The notes beneath the pieces were generated by a model. It was not told the origin of the DNA. It did not search any database and was given only the letters and a program-made list of their open reading frames with translations. From DASUPK01 sp963804595 (GTDB lineage: Bacteria; Actinomycetota; Thermoleophilia; Solirubrobacterales; 70-9), in the NCBI GenBank assembly GCA_963804595.1, contig CAWDQZ010000004.1, forward strand, positions 62,001-126,000: a stretch of 64,000 bases of DNA. The letters run 5' to 3'. This document shows positions 42,126 to 50,607 of the stretch, one piece after another. The position numbers were made by a program, and so were the translations under genes. Numbering within the stretch: position 1 is the stretch's first letter; each line of letters opens with the position of its first letter.

Positions 42126-44132
42126 CTACTGCTTGGGCGTCTTCAGCGGCGAGGCCCGCTCGGCGCTCGTGTGCGCCAGCTGTTGCAGGCCGACGTCGCG
42201 CGGGTTGAGGTCGCTCGCCCGCTGGTAGTACTTGGCCGCGGCGGCTAACCTCGCCGCGCGGACCTCGAGATCGCCCAGCAGGGTCAGCGTGACGAAGTTG
42301 TTGGATTCCTGGTCCAAGGCGTCCTGGAGCTTCGAGCGCGCCTCGTCGCGATGACCCTCCCCCTCGAGCGCCGAGGCCTGCAGATAGAGTGGGATCACCG
42401 AGACTGGGTTGAAGTCGGCTGCGGTCCTGGCCGCCGAGAGCTGCGCCGACGTCGAAATGCCCTGCTCGTCACGTGCCTTGCGGGTGTAGAGGTCGCCGAG
42501 GTAGAGGAAGATCACGCTGACCGCACCGGCGGCGAGCAGCGCCGCGATGCCGAAGCGCGCGACCAGCCTCTCACGTTTGCGAAACCAGGGGAGCTGAAGC
42601 GGGGCGGGCCTGTCCATGGCGCGGCCGCGCGGCACCGCCGCGAGCGCAAGCGATAACAGCCCGAGGCCGGTGACGGTTGGGATCAGCCAGAGCCAGTCGG
42701 TAAGCGATTGCCCGATGACCACCGCGCCGCCCGCGGCGAGCCCGGCGATGATCCGTCGGTCGTTTGGAGGCGCCTCCCTCGCCGAGCGCGCAACGCCGAC
42801 GCAGAGCGCCACGATGATGCCGGTGAAGAGGAGCAAGCCGACGATTCCCGTCTCTGCCAACAACCGGAATGGCAGGCTGTGCGGGTCCTCCAGGTTGCGG
42901 TCCGTGGCGCGCTGCTCGTAGTACTGGAACCGGTAGTTACCTTCGCCGACACCCCCGATCGGCGCGGACTCGAACTCCTTCCACGAGACGCGCCAGAGGT
43001 CGTAGCGCTGCCCACCGACCGAGCCGAGCCTGGTCGAGCTGGTGGTGGTGCTGCCGTTGACGTCCCTGAACTCGTCCCACTTGTCGCTGGCGTAGCTGAC
43101 CGGGTTGCCGATCTTGACCACGGCGGCGATCACGGCCACGGCGCCGAGCGCGGCAAGGCCGTAGGGCACCACTCGCCGGAGTGCATCGCCCGTGTCCGAT
43201 CCTCTCAGCCCGTTGTCGAGAAGCGCCGCGAAGAGGCCGAAGAGCAGGGCCGCAGATGTGAGCACGAGCAGCGCGGTGCTCGCGTTGTGGACGACCGAGT
43301 CGGTGACCGCCTGACTGTTCTGGAACGCGTGGTAGGGATCGAGCAGGGGTCCCGAGAAGATCGCCACCCCCGCGAGCGCCGCGAGGGCGAACAGCGTCCG
43401 TCGCAGCCGGTCCGGGCCTATCGCCAGCGTGGCGGCGGCTCCGAAGACGAGCCCGATGGCGACGCCGCGCGACTGCGTGATGAAGACGAGCCCGAGCGAG
43501 AGCACTGCGATCGAGAAGGAGACGGCGCGCAACGGAGTGTTCCGGCCGCGCTCCGAGGCGAACCCGATCAGTGGCCAGAAGCCGAACGCGAACAGCGTCG
43601 CGGTGGCGTTGCGGTATCCCAGCGGGTCTTCGAGCCGGCCGCTTCCGAACAAATCGGCCCCGTTCGCGATGATCGCGATCAGCGTGATCACTGCCACTGC
43701 GCCGACCCCGAAGAAGATGGCCTGCCCGACCCAGAGCGCCTGGCGCCGCCCCCTCAGCGTCAGCGGAACCGTGATCACGGCCGCGTAGAGCATCGTGCGC
43801 GCCGCCCCCTCCCAGGCGTCCGCCGCGGATTCGGCCCAGAGCGAGGAGAGCAGCGTCCATGCCGCGAACGCCCAGACGAGCCCCACCGCGATGCTGAGCG
43901 GCCCGCGATCCAGCTGGATGCCGGCCGCTATCTGCGTCGAGATCAGGATGGTCAGCACCAGGACGGCGATCAGGGCCCAGTAGCGCAGCGCGAAGGCGCC
44001 GTCGAAGGCGCAGGCGATGATCAGGAGCGCCGCGACGGCGCCAGCCGGCGCCGCGCCGAGGACGCGCCTTCTCGTGAGCCGAAGCCGTTCCTGCGCTCGC
44101 GCACGTCTCGGTGACGTCGTTGCCTCGGTCAC
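42126..44132 (-). CDS. O-antigen ligase/polymerase-like membrane protein with TPRs
   Basis: 668 residues. About 11-12 transmembrane helices in the first ~500 residues, including ALLIIACAFDGAFALRYWAL, LSIAVGLVWAFAAWTLLSSL and VFITQSRGVAIGLVFGAAAT. The Wzy_C-type large loop holds conserved Arg/His-like positions (GGVGEGNYRFQYYEQRATDR, EDPHSLPFRLLAETGIVGLL). The C-terminal ~120 residues are two to three TPR-like repeats (ASALEGEGHRDEARSKLQDA; AAAKYYQRASDLNPRD). Such proteins polymerise or ligate lipid-linked oligosaccharides on the outer face of the membrane. GTG 44132 has a strong GGAGGAG. It converges with the GT gene 6 bases away. Confidence 0.9.
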   Translation of the reverse strand: MTEATTSPRRARAQERLRLTRRRVLGAAPAGAVAALLIIACAFDGAFALRYWALIAVLVLTILISTQIAAGIQLDRGPLSIAVGLVWAFAAWTLLSSLWAESAADAWEGAARTMLYAAVITVPLTLRGRRQALWVGQAIFFGVGAVAVITLIAIIANGADLFGSGRLEDPLGYRNATATLFAFGFWPLIGFASERGRNTPLRAVSFSIAVLSLGLVFITQSRGVAIGLVFGAAATLAIGPDRLRRTLFALAALAGVAIFSGPLLDPYHAFQNSQAVTDSVVHNASTALLVLTSAALLFGLFAALLDNGLRGSDTGDALRRVVPYGLAALGAVAVIAAVVKIGNPVSYASDKWDEFRDVNGSTTTSSTRLGSVGGQRYDLWRVSWKEFESAPIGGVGEGNYRFQYYEQRATDRNLEDPHSLPFRLLAETGIVGLLLFTGIIVALCVGVARSAREAPPNDRRIIAGLAAGGAVVIGQSLTDWLWLIPTVTGLGLLSLALAAVPRGRAMDRPAPLQLPWFRKRERLVARFGIAALLAAGAVSVIFLYLGDLYTRKARDEQGISTSAQLSAARTAADFNPVSVIPLYLQASALEGEGHRDEARSKLQDALDQESNNFVTLTLLGDLEVRAARLAAAAKYYQRASDLNPRDVGLQQLAHTSAERASPLKTPKQ

Positions 44133-44246
44133 GCTCCTCCTGCCATCAACCTGGACCCATTACCCGAGGAGGAATTGTGGCAGCGGTCCACGTTACGAAG
44201 CATCTCGGCGGCGACGGACGGTGCGAATCGTCCACCACCGACTCTG

Positions 44247-44252
44247 TATAAG
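44247..44252 (+). promoter_or_regulatory. -10 element of the antiporter gene (leaderless)
   Basis: TATAAG, 6 bases before ATG 44259, no Shine-Dalgarno sequence. Confidence 0.45.
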
Positions 44253-44258
44253 CCGTGA

Positions 44259-45467
44259 ATGGACGTCGGATTCGGGGACGCTCTTCTGATCAGCGGGGCG
44301 CTTCTGGCGATCGCGGCCGCGCTCTCGGGGGTCATGCGCGGAACCGTGCTCTCGATCTCCGTGCTGTCTGTCGCTGCTGGGTTGATCCTGGCGGAAGCCG
44401 GGGCGATCCACGTCGACGGCTCGGACACGGCGGTCGTCAACCTCTTCCTGCTGGCGCTCATCGTCACCCTGTTCTCCGACGGGCTGTTGGTCGAGCGTGA
44501 GCTGCTCGTCCTGCACTGGGGGCCGGTGGCCCGCGCGCTGGTGTTCGCGATGCCGCTCACCCTGGTCCTGCTCGCCCTGGCAGCGAAGCTGCTCTTCTCG
44601 GAGCTGGGTTGGGCGGAGGCGTTCCTGCTCGGCTCCGTCCTCTGCGCCACGGACCCGGTGGTGACGTCCGCCGTTGTGACCTCCCAGAGGGTGCCCGCCC
44701 CCGTCAGGCACGCGCTCAACCTCGAGTCCGGGCTGAACGACGGCCTGGCGCTGCCCTTCGTCCTCTTCTTCATCATCCTCGCCTCGCCGACGGGCGACGC
44801 GGGCAGCGAGGCGGCGAAGCTGCTCGGCGAGGCGGTCTTCGGCGCGGCGCTCGGGGTGATTCTCGGTCTGGGCGCGGGGCGGCTCACACGGCATCTCCCC
44901 GGCGGGGGCATCGTGCGGCGCTACGAGGGCATCTATGCCCTCGGGGTGGGGCTCCTGGCCTATGGCCTGGCGGACATCACCGTGGGCAACGGGTTGATCG
45001 CCACGTTCGTCTGCGGGATCTCCCTCGGCATCGCCAAGCACGACATCGCCGACGACTTCGTGGTCTTCGCGGAGAACGTCAGCTCCATCCTCCAGGTGCT
45101 CACCTTCCTCGCCTTCGGCGGGCTGATCGTCGCCGCTGGGTTCCACGGCAGCGTTCCGCTGCTGATCGCGTTCATCGCCTTCGCGCTGCTGATCGCCCGC
45201 CCGGTGGCGATCTCGCTCTCGTTCCTGCGAGTCGGGATGCCCTCGGAGCAGCGGGCCTTCATCGCCTGGTTCGGCCCGAAAGGGGTGGCCGGGATTCTGT
45301 TCGCCGAGCTGGTCCTGAACTCCGATGCCAGGAACGCCAACCTGATCTTCGAGACGGCCGCGTTCTTGATCCTCGCCTCGATCCTCGTTCATGGCCTCAC
45401 CGACACCGTGGGCGCGAACTGGATAGAGCGGCGGATGAATCGAAGCGCGCCGGCGGGCGGTACCTAG
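44259..45467 (+). CDS. Cation:proton antiporter, CPA1/NhaP-like
   Basis: 402 residues with 12-13 transmembrane helices. The ion-binding segment is GSVLCATDPVVTSAVVTSQR (Thr-Asp-Pro) paired with ALNLESGLNDGLALPFVLFF (Asn-Asp), the CPA1 hallmarks; WFGPKGVAGILFAELVL near residue 340 is the conserved Gly-Pro/Arg-like helix. It exchanges Na+ or K+ for protons. There is no cytoplasmic regulatory tail. Transcribed alone from a leaderless-looking start, it converges with the SHOCT gene, sharing CTAG at the stops. Confidence 0.93.
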   Translation: MDVGFGDALLISGALLAIAAALSGVMRGTVLSISVLSVAAGLILAEAGAIHVDGSDTAVVNLFLLALIVTLFSDGLLVERELLVLHWGPVARALVFAMPLTLVLLALAAKLLFSELGWAEAFLLGSVLCATDPVVTSAVVTSQRVPAPVRHALNLESGLNDGLALPFVLFFIILASPTGDAGSEAAKLLGEAVFGAALGVILGLGAGRLTRHLPGGGIVRRYEGIYALGVGLLAYGLADITVGNGLIATFVCGISLGIAKHDIADDFVVFAENVSSILQVLTFLAFGGLIVAAGFHGSVPLLIAFIAFALLIARPVAISLSFLRVGMPSEQRAFIAWFGPKGVAGILFAELVLNSDARNANLIFETAAFLILASILVHGLTDTVGANWIERRMNRSAPAGGT

Positions 45468-46810
45468 GCGCTGAGGAGCTTCCTCTTCTCCTCGCGGAAC
45501 TCCGCCGGGGTGAGGATGCCCTTCTCCTTGAGCTCGCCGAGCCGCTCGAGCCGGTCGAGCTTGGCGTCCTCTGGATGCTTCTCGTCATCCGTCAGCCCCT
45601 TCACGGCCGACCCGATCCGCTGGCCGGTCTCGGAGGTCATACGCCGGGCGCGCTCCCGCATGGATTGCATCCAGTCCCCTCGCGCTGCGCCGGGGAACTC
45701 GACTAGCGTCTTTCGCCTGAGCGCCTCGATGCCGACCCCCGCGAGGGCGATCAGCAGCACGGTCAGCACCAGCTGGCGGATCCCATCGGGCGGCCACAGG
45801 ATCAAACCGAACAGGGCCCCCGCGCCGAAGATCGACCAGACGACCTCACGTCGATCGCGAAGGGTCGGCGCGAGCGCCCGCCGGACGCCGACGGCATAAC
45901 CGGATGGCGAGGCCAGGAAGGCCGCGAGCACGAAGAGCACGCCGTAGATGACAACGGTGATCGCGATGCTGTGCAGGAGCGAGGTCCCGATGTCCCAGGC
46001 GTGCTTCGCCGGCTCGTTCGCGGCTTCGGTATTCGCGAGAGAGTCGACGAAGAGCCCCTTGAGGGCGCCCCGCACGGCGATCGCGGCAAGCCCCGAGGCG
46101 ATCAGCCCGAGGCCGTAGGCGAGCAGGACCATCCAGCGGCGACCTTTCGCCAGATACACCGCGAGGCCGAAGAGCGCCACGCTCCCGAATGTGAAGAACC
46201 AGGCGAGCCCCTCGATCAGTTTCGTGACCGTCCGGGCGGTGTCGAGGTCCTTGGAGTCGGCGACCTGGAGCTGCCCGACATCCGGAGGGAGCTTCTGGTT
46301 GAGCTGCTTCTTCAGCCCGATGCGGTCGGCCAGCTGCAGGACAAGCGGCCGGAGGTTGAGCACGACCTTGCCGTTCTGGCTCGAGACGACCTCGTTGTTC
46401 CCCTTCAGAATCGAGACGAGCTGGGTGTGCGCGACTCGGTTCGCGTCCTTCCATGCCTGCTGGATCCGCGGCGACTGGATCGCCTGCTCCGCCGCCTGCG
46501 TGGCGAACTGGCGCACCCCGGCGGCCACGGGAGCCGAGAACTGCTGCGCACCCTTCGGCAGGCGCTGTTTGATGACCGCGGAGACGTCGACGTTGGCGTA
46601 GAGCTGGTCGACGGCATAGCTCGCCACGGCATCCGAGATGACCTTGTCCTCGAGCAGCTTGCCGCTGGTGTCGACCCAACGGTTGGTGTCGAGCGCCTGC
46701 CGGTCGACCCAGCTGGTGAAGATCGCGAGGAACGCGAGGATCGAGGCGAGGACTACGAGGATCCGGACCTTGATCCGGTGCCGCGTCTCAGGCGGGTCCG
46801 GCGAGGCCAT
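45464..46810 (-). CDS. Membrane protein with C-terminal SHOCT domain
   Basis: 448 residues. TM1 (ILVVLASILAFLAIFTSW) precedes an extracytoplasmic region of about 170 residues (TNRWVDTSGKLLEDKVISDA; RLPKGAQQFSAPVAAGVRQF). Three to five further helices follow (WFFTFGSVALFGLAVYLA, SIAITVVIYGVLFVLAAFLA). The C-terminal 35 residues form a SHOCT motif (LDRLERLGELKEKGILTPAE), a short oligomerisation domain. This architecture recurs in actinobacteria without an assigned function. ATG 46810 follows a TAGTGT hexamer by 10 bases. The gap to the sdh genes is 13 bases, but its own promoter-like element suggests separate transcription. Confidence 0.8.
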   Translation of the reverse strand: MASPDPPETRHRIKVRILVVLASILAFLAIFTSWVDRQALDTNRWVDTSGKLLEDKVISDAVASYAVDQLYANVDVSAVIKQRLPKGAQQFSAPVAAGVRQFATQAAEQAIQSPRIQQAWKDANRVAHTQLVSILKGNNEVVSSQNGKVVLNLRPLVLQLADRIGLKKQLNQKLPPDVGQLQVADSKDLDTARTVTKLIEGLAWFFTFGSVALFGLAVYLAKGRRWMVLLAYGLGLIASGLAAIAVRGALKGLFVDSLANTEAANEPAKHAWDIGTSLLHSIAITVVIYGVLFVLAAFLASPSGYAVGVRRALAPTLRDRREVVWSIFGAGALFGLILWPPDGIRQLVLTVLLIALAGVGIEALRRKTLVEFPGAARGDWMQSMRERARRMTSETGQRIGSAVKGLTDDEKHPEDAKLDRLERLGELKEKGILTPAEFREEKRKLLSA

Positions 46811-46820
46811 GACCCCGCGG

Positions 46821-46826
46821 ACACTA
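46821..46826 (-). promoter_or_regulatory. -10-like element of SHOCT gene
   Basis: TAGTGT on the - strand, 10 bases before ATG 46810; it lies at the 3' end of the upstream sdhE-like gene. Confidence 0.35.
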
Positions 46827-47726
46827 CGCCGAAGCCGGGACGGCCTCCAGACGCTGCTCGACCCATTCGGTCGACGCGACGTGCTTGTTCATTCCGAGCT
46901 GCTTCGGCTCGAAGCCGAGAGCAAGGCCGACGAGCTGCGGGAGGTGCAGGACCGCGAGCCCGAGATCACGATTGACGACCTTCGCGGCCTCGGGTTGCTG
47001 CAGGTCCAGGTTGAGGTGGCAGAGCGGGCACGGGGTGACCAGACAGTCGGCGTCGGCGTCGATGGCGTCGCCGATGTGCGTGCCGGCCTGGCGCAGCGAG
47101 ACCTCGCGGGCCATCGTGATGACCGGAAAGCCGCAGCACTTCCGGGCGCCGTCGTACTGGACGACCTCGCCGCCGAGCGCCTCGATCAGCCGGTCGAGGT
47201 AGAGGTCGCGCTCCGGATGCTCCTCGTATCCGAGGCGGTGCTTCGGGCGCAGGATGTAGCAGCCGTAGAAGGGGCCGACGCGGAGGCCGTTGAGCGGCTT
47301 TGTCACCTGCTCGGTGACGCGATCGAGGCCGTAGTCCTCGACCAACACCCACAGGAAATTCTTGTTGGTAAAGCCCTCGGGGTCGTACGCGATGCCCTCT
47401 TCGGCGAGGGTCTCGTTGATGTGGGCGCGGTATTCGAAGTCGGCGAGGCGCTGCTGGCACTCCGACTGCGCGCCCTGGCAGGTCGAGCAGATGTTCATCA
47501 TCTGGAGCCCGGTCTGCTGGGCGAGCGCGAAGGTGCGGGCGTTGAGGGTGTCGGCGAGCTCCTGGTTGTGCTCGGCGATCACGCCCGCGCCACAGCAGTT
47601 GGCCCGGTCGAGCTCGACCAACTCGATCCCGAGGCGGTCGGCGACCAGCGCCATCGAGCCGTGCAGCTCGGGCGTAAAGCCGCGGCTCACGCACCCGGGC
47701 CAATAGGCGAGCTTCATATCGCTCAT
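46824..47726 (-). CDS. HdrB-like subunit of succinate dehydrogenase (SdhE type)
   Basis: 300 residues with two cysteine-rich CCG domains. The first is YWPGCVSRG, NCCGAGVI (near residue 44) and CSTCQGAQSEC (near 80). The second is GPFYGCYILRPK, KCCGFPVI (near 196) and CPLCHLNL (near 233). These bind the noncubane [4Fe-4S] clusters first described in heterodisulfide reductase HdrB. In type E succinate dehydrogenases such a subunit replaces the haem-containing membrane anchors SdhC/D and passes electrons to quinone. ATG 47726 overlaps the sdhB stop by 4 bases. No transmembrane helix is visible. Confidence 0.9.
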   Translation of the reverse strand: MSDMKLAYWPGCVSRGFTPELHGSMALVADRLGIELVELDRANCCGAGVIAEHNQELADTLNARTFALAQQTGLQMMNICSTCQGAQSECQQRLADFEYRAHINETLAEEGIAYDPEGFTNKNFLWVLVEDYGLDRVTEQVTKPLNGLRVGPFYGCYILRPKHRLGYEEHPERDLYLDRLIEALGGEVVQYDGARKCCGFPVITMAREVSLRQAGTHIGDAIDADADCLVTPCPLCHLNLDLQQPEAAKVVNRDLGLAVLHLPQLVGLALGFEPKQLGMNKHVASTEWVEQRLEAVPASA

Positions 47727-48895
47727 TCCCGTCGCCTCTCGTCGGGCTCCGGCACGATCTCGGCCTCGGGCACTGCCTCAGCCTCGGGCACGGACTCGTC
47801 CTGGTCGGCCTCCTCGCCTCGGATGTAGAGGTTGAGCTCAATGCCGTGCTCTTCGGTGTGCGCGTATATCCGCTGCACATAGGTCTGCGCTTCTCCCGGG
47901 AGCTTGTGATGGACACCGGGGATCAGCTTCGGCAACGAGCGCATCTTGCCGGCCTTGACGCCGCGGATTGCGGTCGGGAGCGACTCGATCAGCCCCTTGA
48001 CGGCGCCGTGCTTCGGCATCAGCTTGCCCTTGATGCCGGGTGCGTAGGACTCCTGCAGCAGCTCGGCCTCGTCGAGCGTCCCCTTCTTCTCGATGATCTT
48101 GGTGAAAGACTCCATGTGGGTCCGGCCGTGGTTCTGGTCCTGGATGTCCTCCTCGTCGGCGGCTCTGCGGAGCCGCATGATCTGGTCCATCGGGGCGACC
48201 CCCTTCGGGCACGCGTCGATGCACGAGAAGCAATGCGTGCAGTCGTAGATCCCGTGCGGGTCCTGGGCGAGGTCGTAGAGGCGCTCCTTGGTCTCCGCGT
48301 CGCGTGGGTCGCCGACGAAGCGGTAGGCCTTGGCGAGCGCCGCGGGCCCGATGAAGTCCGGGTCGGCCTCCATCGAGAGGCAGGACGAGACGCACGCGCC
48401 GCACTGGATGCAGGCCACCGACTGGGTGACATCGATCATCGACTCGGGCGGCACGATGTACTCGCGCTCCGGCGGATCGCCCTCCGGGAGCAGCCACGGA
48501 GTGACCCGGCGGATCTTGGTCCAGTGGGTCGACTCCATGTCGGTGACCAGGTCCTTGATCACCGGCATGTTTCCCATCGGCTCCACGACGATCTCGGTGC
48601 GGCCATCCCTGTTCTCGCCCTTAACCGAGTGGCTCTCGGCGTATGACCGTGCCTCCTCGAGCATCGTCTTGCAGGCGAGCGTCGACTGGCCGTTGATCTT
48701 CACCCCGCAGGAGCCGCAGATCGCGGCGCGGCAGGAGCAGCGCACCGCGAGCGAGCCATCTTCCCGGTCCTTCGCCTGCAGGAGGCCGTCGAGAACGGAG
48801 AGGGTTGGGTCGAGCTCGACATCGAAGGTCTCCCAGTAGGGGCCCTCGCGCTCCTCGGGCTTGAAGCGCCTCACCTTGAGCGTGAACTCAGCCAT
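47723..48895 (-). CDS. sdhB: Succinate dehydrogenase iron-sulfur subunit, extended
   Basis: 390 residues, about 140 longer than classical SdhB. The [2Fe-2S] domain has Cys55-x4-Cys60-x2-Cys63-x11-Cys75 (RAAICGSCGVKINGQSTLAC). The C-terminal cluster domain holds CIQCGACVSSC (near 161) and CTHCFSCIDACPKG (near 215), supplying the [4Fe-4S] and second-cluster ligands. After about 240 comes an HdrC-like helical region (KAGKMRSLPKLIPGVHHKLP) and an acidic Glu/Pro tail. The extension is probably the docking surface for the HdrB-like subunit. ATG 48895 is 12 bases after sdhA. A TAGGGT hexamer at the junction might be an internal promoter. Confidence 0.93.
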   Translation of the reverse strand: MAEFTLKVRRFKPEEREGPYWETFDVELDPTLSVLDGLLQAKDREDGSLAVRCSCRAAICGSCGVKINGQSTLACKTMLEEARSYAESHSVKGENRDGRTEIVVEPMGNMPVIKDLVTDMESTHWTKIRRVTPWLLPEGDPPEREYIVPPESMIDVTQSVACIQCGACVSSCLSMEADPDFIGPAALAKAYRFVGDPRDAETKERLYDLAQDPHGIYDCTHCFSCIDACPKGVAPMDQIMRLRRAADEEDIQDQNHGRTHMESFTKIIEKKGTLDEAELLQESYAPGIKGKLMPKHGAVKGLIESLPTAIRGVKAGKMRSLPKLIPGVHHKLPGEAQTYVQRIYAHTEEHGIELNLYIRGEEADQDESVPEAEAVPEAEIVPEPDERRRE

Positions 48896-48906
48896 CCACT
48901 TTCACC

Positions 48907-50595
48907 CTAGTAGGTCCGCTCCTGCGGCTCCCACTGCGTGATCGTGACCTCCGAGTAGCTCACTTCGGGGCCGTCGTCCGTATGGGTCAGGTCGATGTGC
49001 TTGAGCCACTCCTCGTCGTTCCGCTCCGGGAAGTCGGTGCGGAACTGCGCGCCCCGGCTCTCGGTCCTGAGGATGGCGGCGACGCAGGTGCACTCCGCGC
49101 AGTCGAGCATGTAGCCGAGCTCGAGCGCGCCGAGGACGTCCTGGTTGAAGATCGAGCCCTTGTCGTCGATGTAGCACGTCTGGGCCTCTTCCTTGAGGCG
49201 CCTGACCGTCTCCAGGGCGGTGTTGAGGCCCTCCCCGTTGCGGAAGACCGCGACGTGCTCGTCCATCGTCTGACCGAGTTCCCTCCGGATCTCCGAGACG
49301 CGGCCGCCGGAGCCGCTCTCGCGCCCCATGATCTCGGCGACCTCCGCCTCCTCGCCCTCGAGCAGGGCGTGGGAGACATGGGTCTGGTCGCGGCCCTTTG
49401 CCCGCTCGGCCGCGTCGACGCCGGAGCGGCGGCCGAAGATCAGGGTGTCGAGCAGGGAGTTGGCGCCGAGGCGGTTGCCGCCATGCACAGAGACGCAGGC
49501 GACCTCGCCGGCTGCGTAAAGACCGGGGACGTTCGTGCGGCCCTCGTTGTCCGTCTTCACGCCGCCCATCATGTAGTGGTTGCCCGGCTTGATGTGGATC
49601 GGCTCCCTGGTGATGTCGACCCCGGCGAAGTCGCGACCGACCAGGACGATCTCGCGGAGCGCCTCGTAGATCCTCCTGCGCGGCACGACCGTGATGTCGA
49701 GGGCGACCGTGCCGTCAGGGAAGCCGCGGCCCTCGTTGATCTCGGTCTGCTCGGCGCGCGAGACGACATCGCGCGAGGCCAGCTCCATCTTGTTTGGCGC
49801 GTACTTCTCCATGAAGCGCTCGCCGTTGGCGTTCAGCAGGTGCGCGCCCTCGCCGCGCGCCCCCTCTGTGATCAGGAAGCCCTTTCCGGCCAGCGTTGTG
49901 GGGTGGTACTGGACCATCTCCATGTCCATCAGCTTCGCCCCGATTCGGTAGGCCTGGGCGATCCCGTCGCCGGTGCAGATCAGCGCATTGGTGGTCGGAT
50001 GCCAGATCTGGCCGTTGCCGCCGGTCGCGAGGATCACCGCCTTGGCGCCGAAGTGCTCCATCGAGCCGTCCTTGACATTGCGGCAGATCGCGCCCACACA
50101 GTTGCCGTCGTCGTCGAGCGCGAGACCGGTGGTGAACCACTCCTCGTAGCGCGCGACCTCCTCCGAGTACTTCATGAGCTGCTCGTAGAGGGTGTGCATG
50201 ATCGCCTGGCCGGTGATGTCGGCGACGTAGTAGGTGCGCGCCGCCGAGGCACCGCCGAAGGCGCGGGTGCCGAGCTTGCCCTCCTCGTTGCGGTGGAAGG
50301 TCACACCGAGGTGCTCGAGGTGAAGCAGCTCCTCCGGAGCCGCCTTGGTCATGATCTCGACGGCGTCCTGGTCGGCCAGGTAGTCCGAGCCCTTGACGGT
50401 GTCGAAGGCGTGCGACTCCCAGGTGTCGCCCTCCTGGAGCGCCGCGTTGATCCCGCCCTGGGCCGCGTTGGAGTGCGAGCGCACGGGGTGGACCTTGCTG
50501 ATGATCCCAACCGAGACGCCCTGCTCGGCAGCTGCGAGGGCGGCCCGCTGTCCCGCGAGGCCCGCCCCGATCACCAAGACGTCATGGTCCGGCAC
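48907..50595 (-). CDS. sdhA: Succinate dehydrogenase flavoprotein subunit
   Basis: 562 residues. FAD-binding DVLVIGAGLAGQRAALAAAE at the N-terminus, the covalent-FAD histidine in VRSHSNAAQGGINAAL (near residue 42), the catalytic segments GHK-equivalent FHRNEEGKLGTRAFGGASAA and HPTTLAGKGFLITEGARGEG, and HGGNRLGANSLLDTLIFGRR near 390. Oxidises succinate to fumarate. GTG 50595 is preceded by TAGGAT at 6 bases and no Shine-Dalgarno sequence. It is first of sdhA-sdhB-sdhE. No sdhC/sdhD cytochrome b genes are in the window, supporting the type E assignment. Confidence 0.96.
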   Translation of the reverse strand: MPDHDVLVIGAGLAGQRAALAAAEQGVSVGIISKVHPVRSHSNAAQGGINAALQEGDTWESHAFDTVKGSDYLADQDAVEIMTKAAPEELLHLEHLGVTFHRNEEGKLGTRAFGGASAARTYYVADITGQAIMHTLYEQLMKYSEEVARYEEWFTTGLALDDDGNCVGAICRNVKDGSMEHFGAKAVILATGGNGQIWHPTTNALICTGDGIAQAYRIGAKLMDMEMVQYHPTTLAGKGFLITEGARGEGAHLLNANGERFMEKYAPNKMELASRDVVSRAEQTEINEGRGFPDGTVALDITVVPRRRIYEALREIVLVGRDFAGVDITREPIHIKPGNHYMMGGVKTDNEGRTNVPGLYAAGEVACVSVHGGNRLGANSLLDTLIFGRRSGVDAAERAKGRDQTHVSHALLEGEEAEVAEIMGRESGSGGRVSEIRRELGQTMDEHVAVFRNGEGLNTALETVRRLKEEAQTCYIDDKGSIFNQDVLGALELGYMLDCAECTCVAAILRTESRGAQFRTDFPERNDEEWLKHIDLTHTDDGPEVSYSEVTITQWEPQERTY

Positions 50596-50601
50596 AGACC
50601 G

Positions 50602-50607
50602 ATCCTA
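50602..50607 (-). promoter_or_regulatory. -10 element of sdhA (leaderless)
   Basis: TAGGAT on the - strand, 6 bases before GTG 50595, overlapping the last codon of the upstream ltrA-like gene; the flanking TTTATAGGAT is strikingly AT-rich. Confidence 0.55.

Noticed and set aside
44216..44233. GGACG/CGTCC inverted repeat upstream of the antiporter gene.
   Set aside because: Five base pairs only, with an 8-base loop and no relation to the predicted -10; not convincing as an operator.
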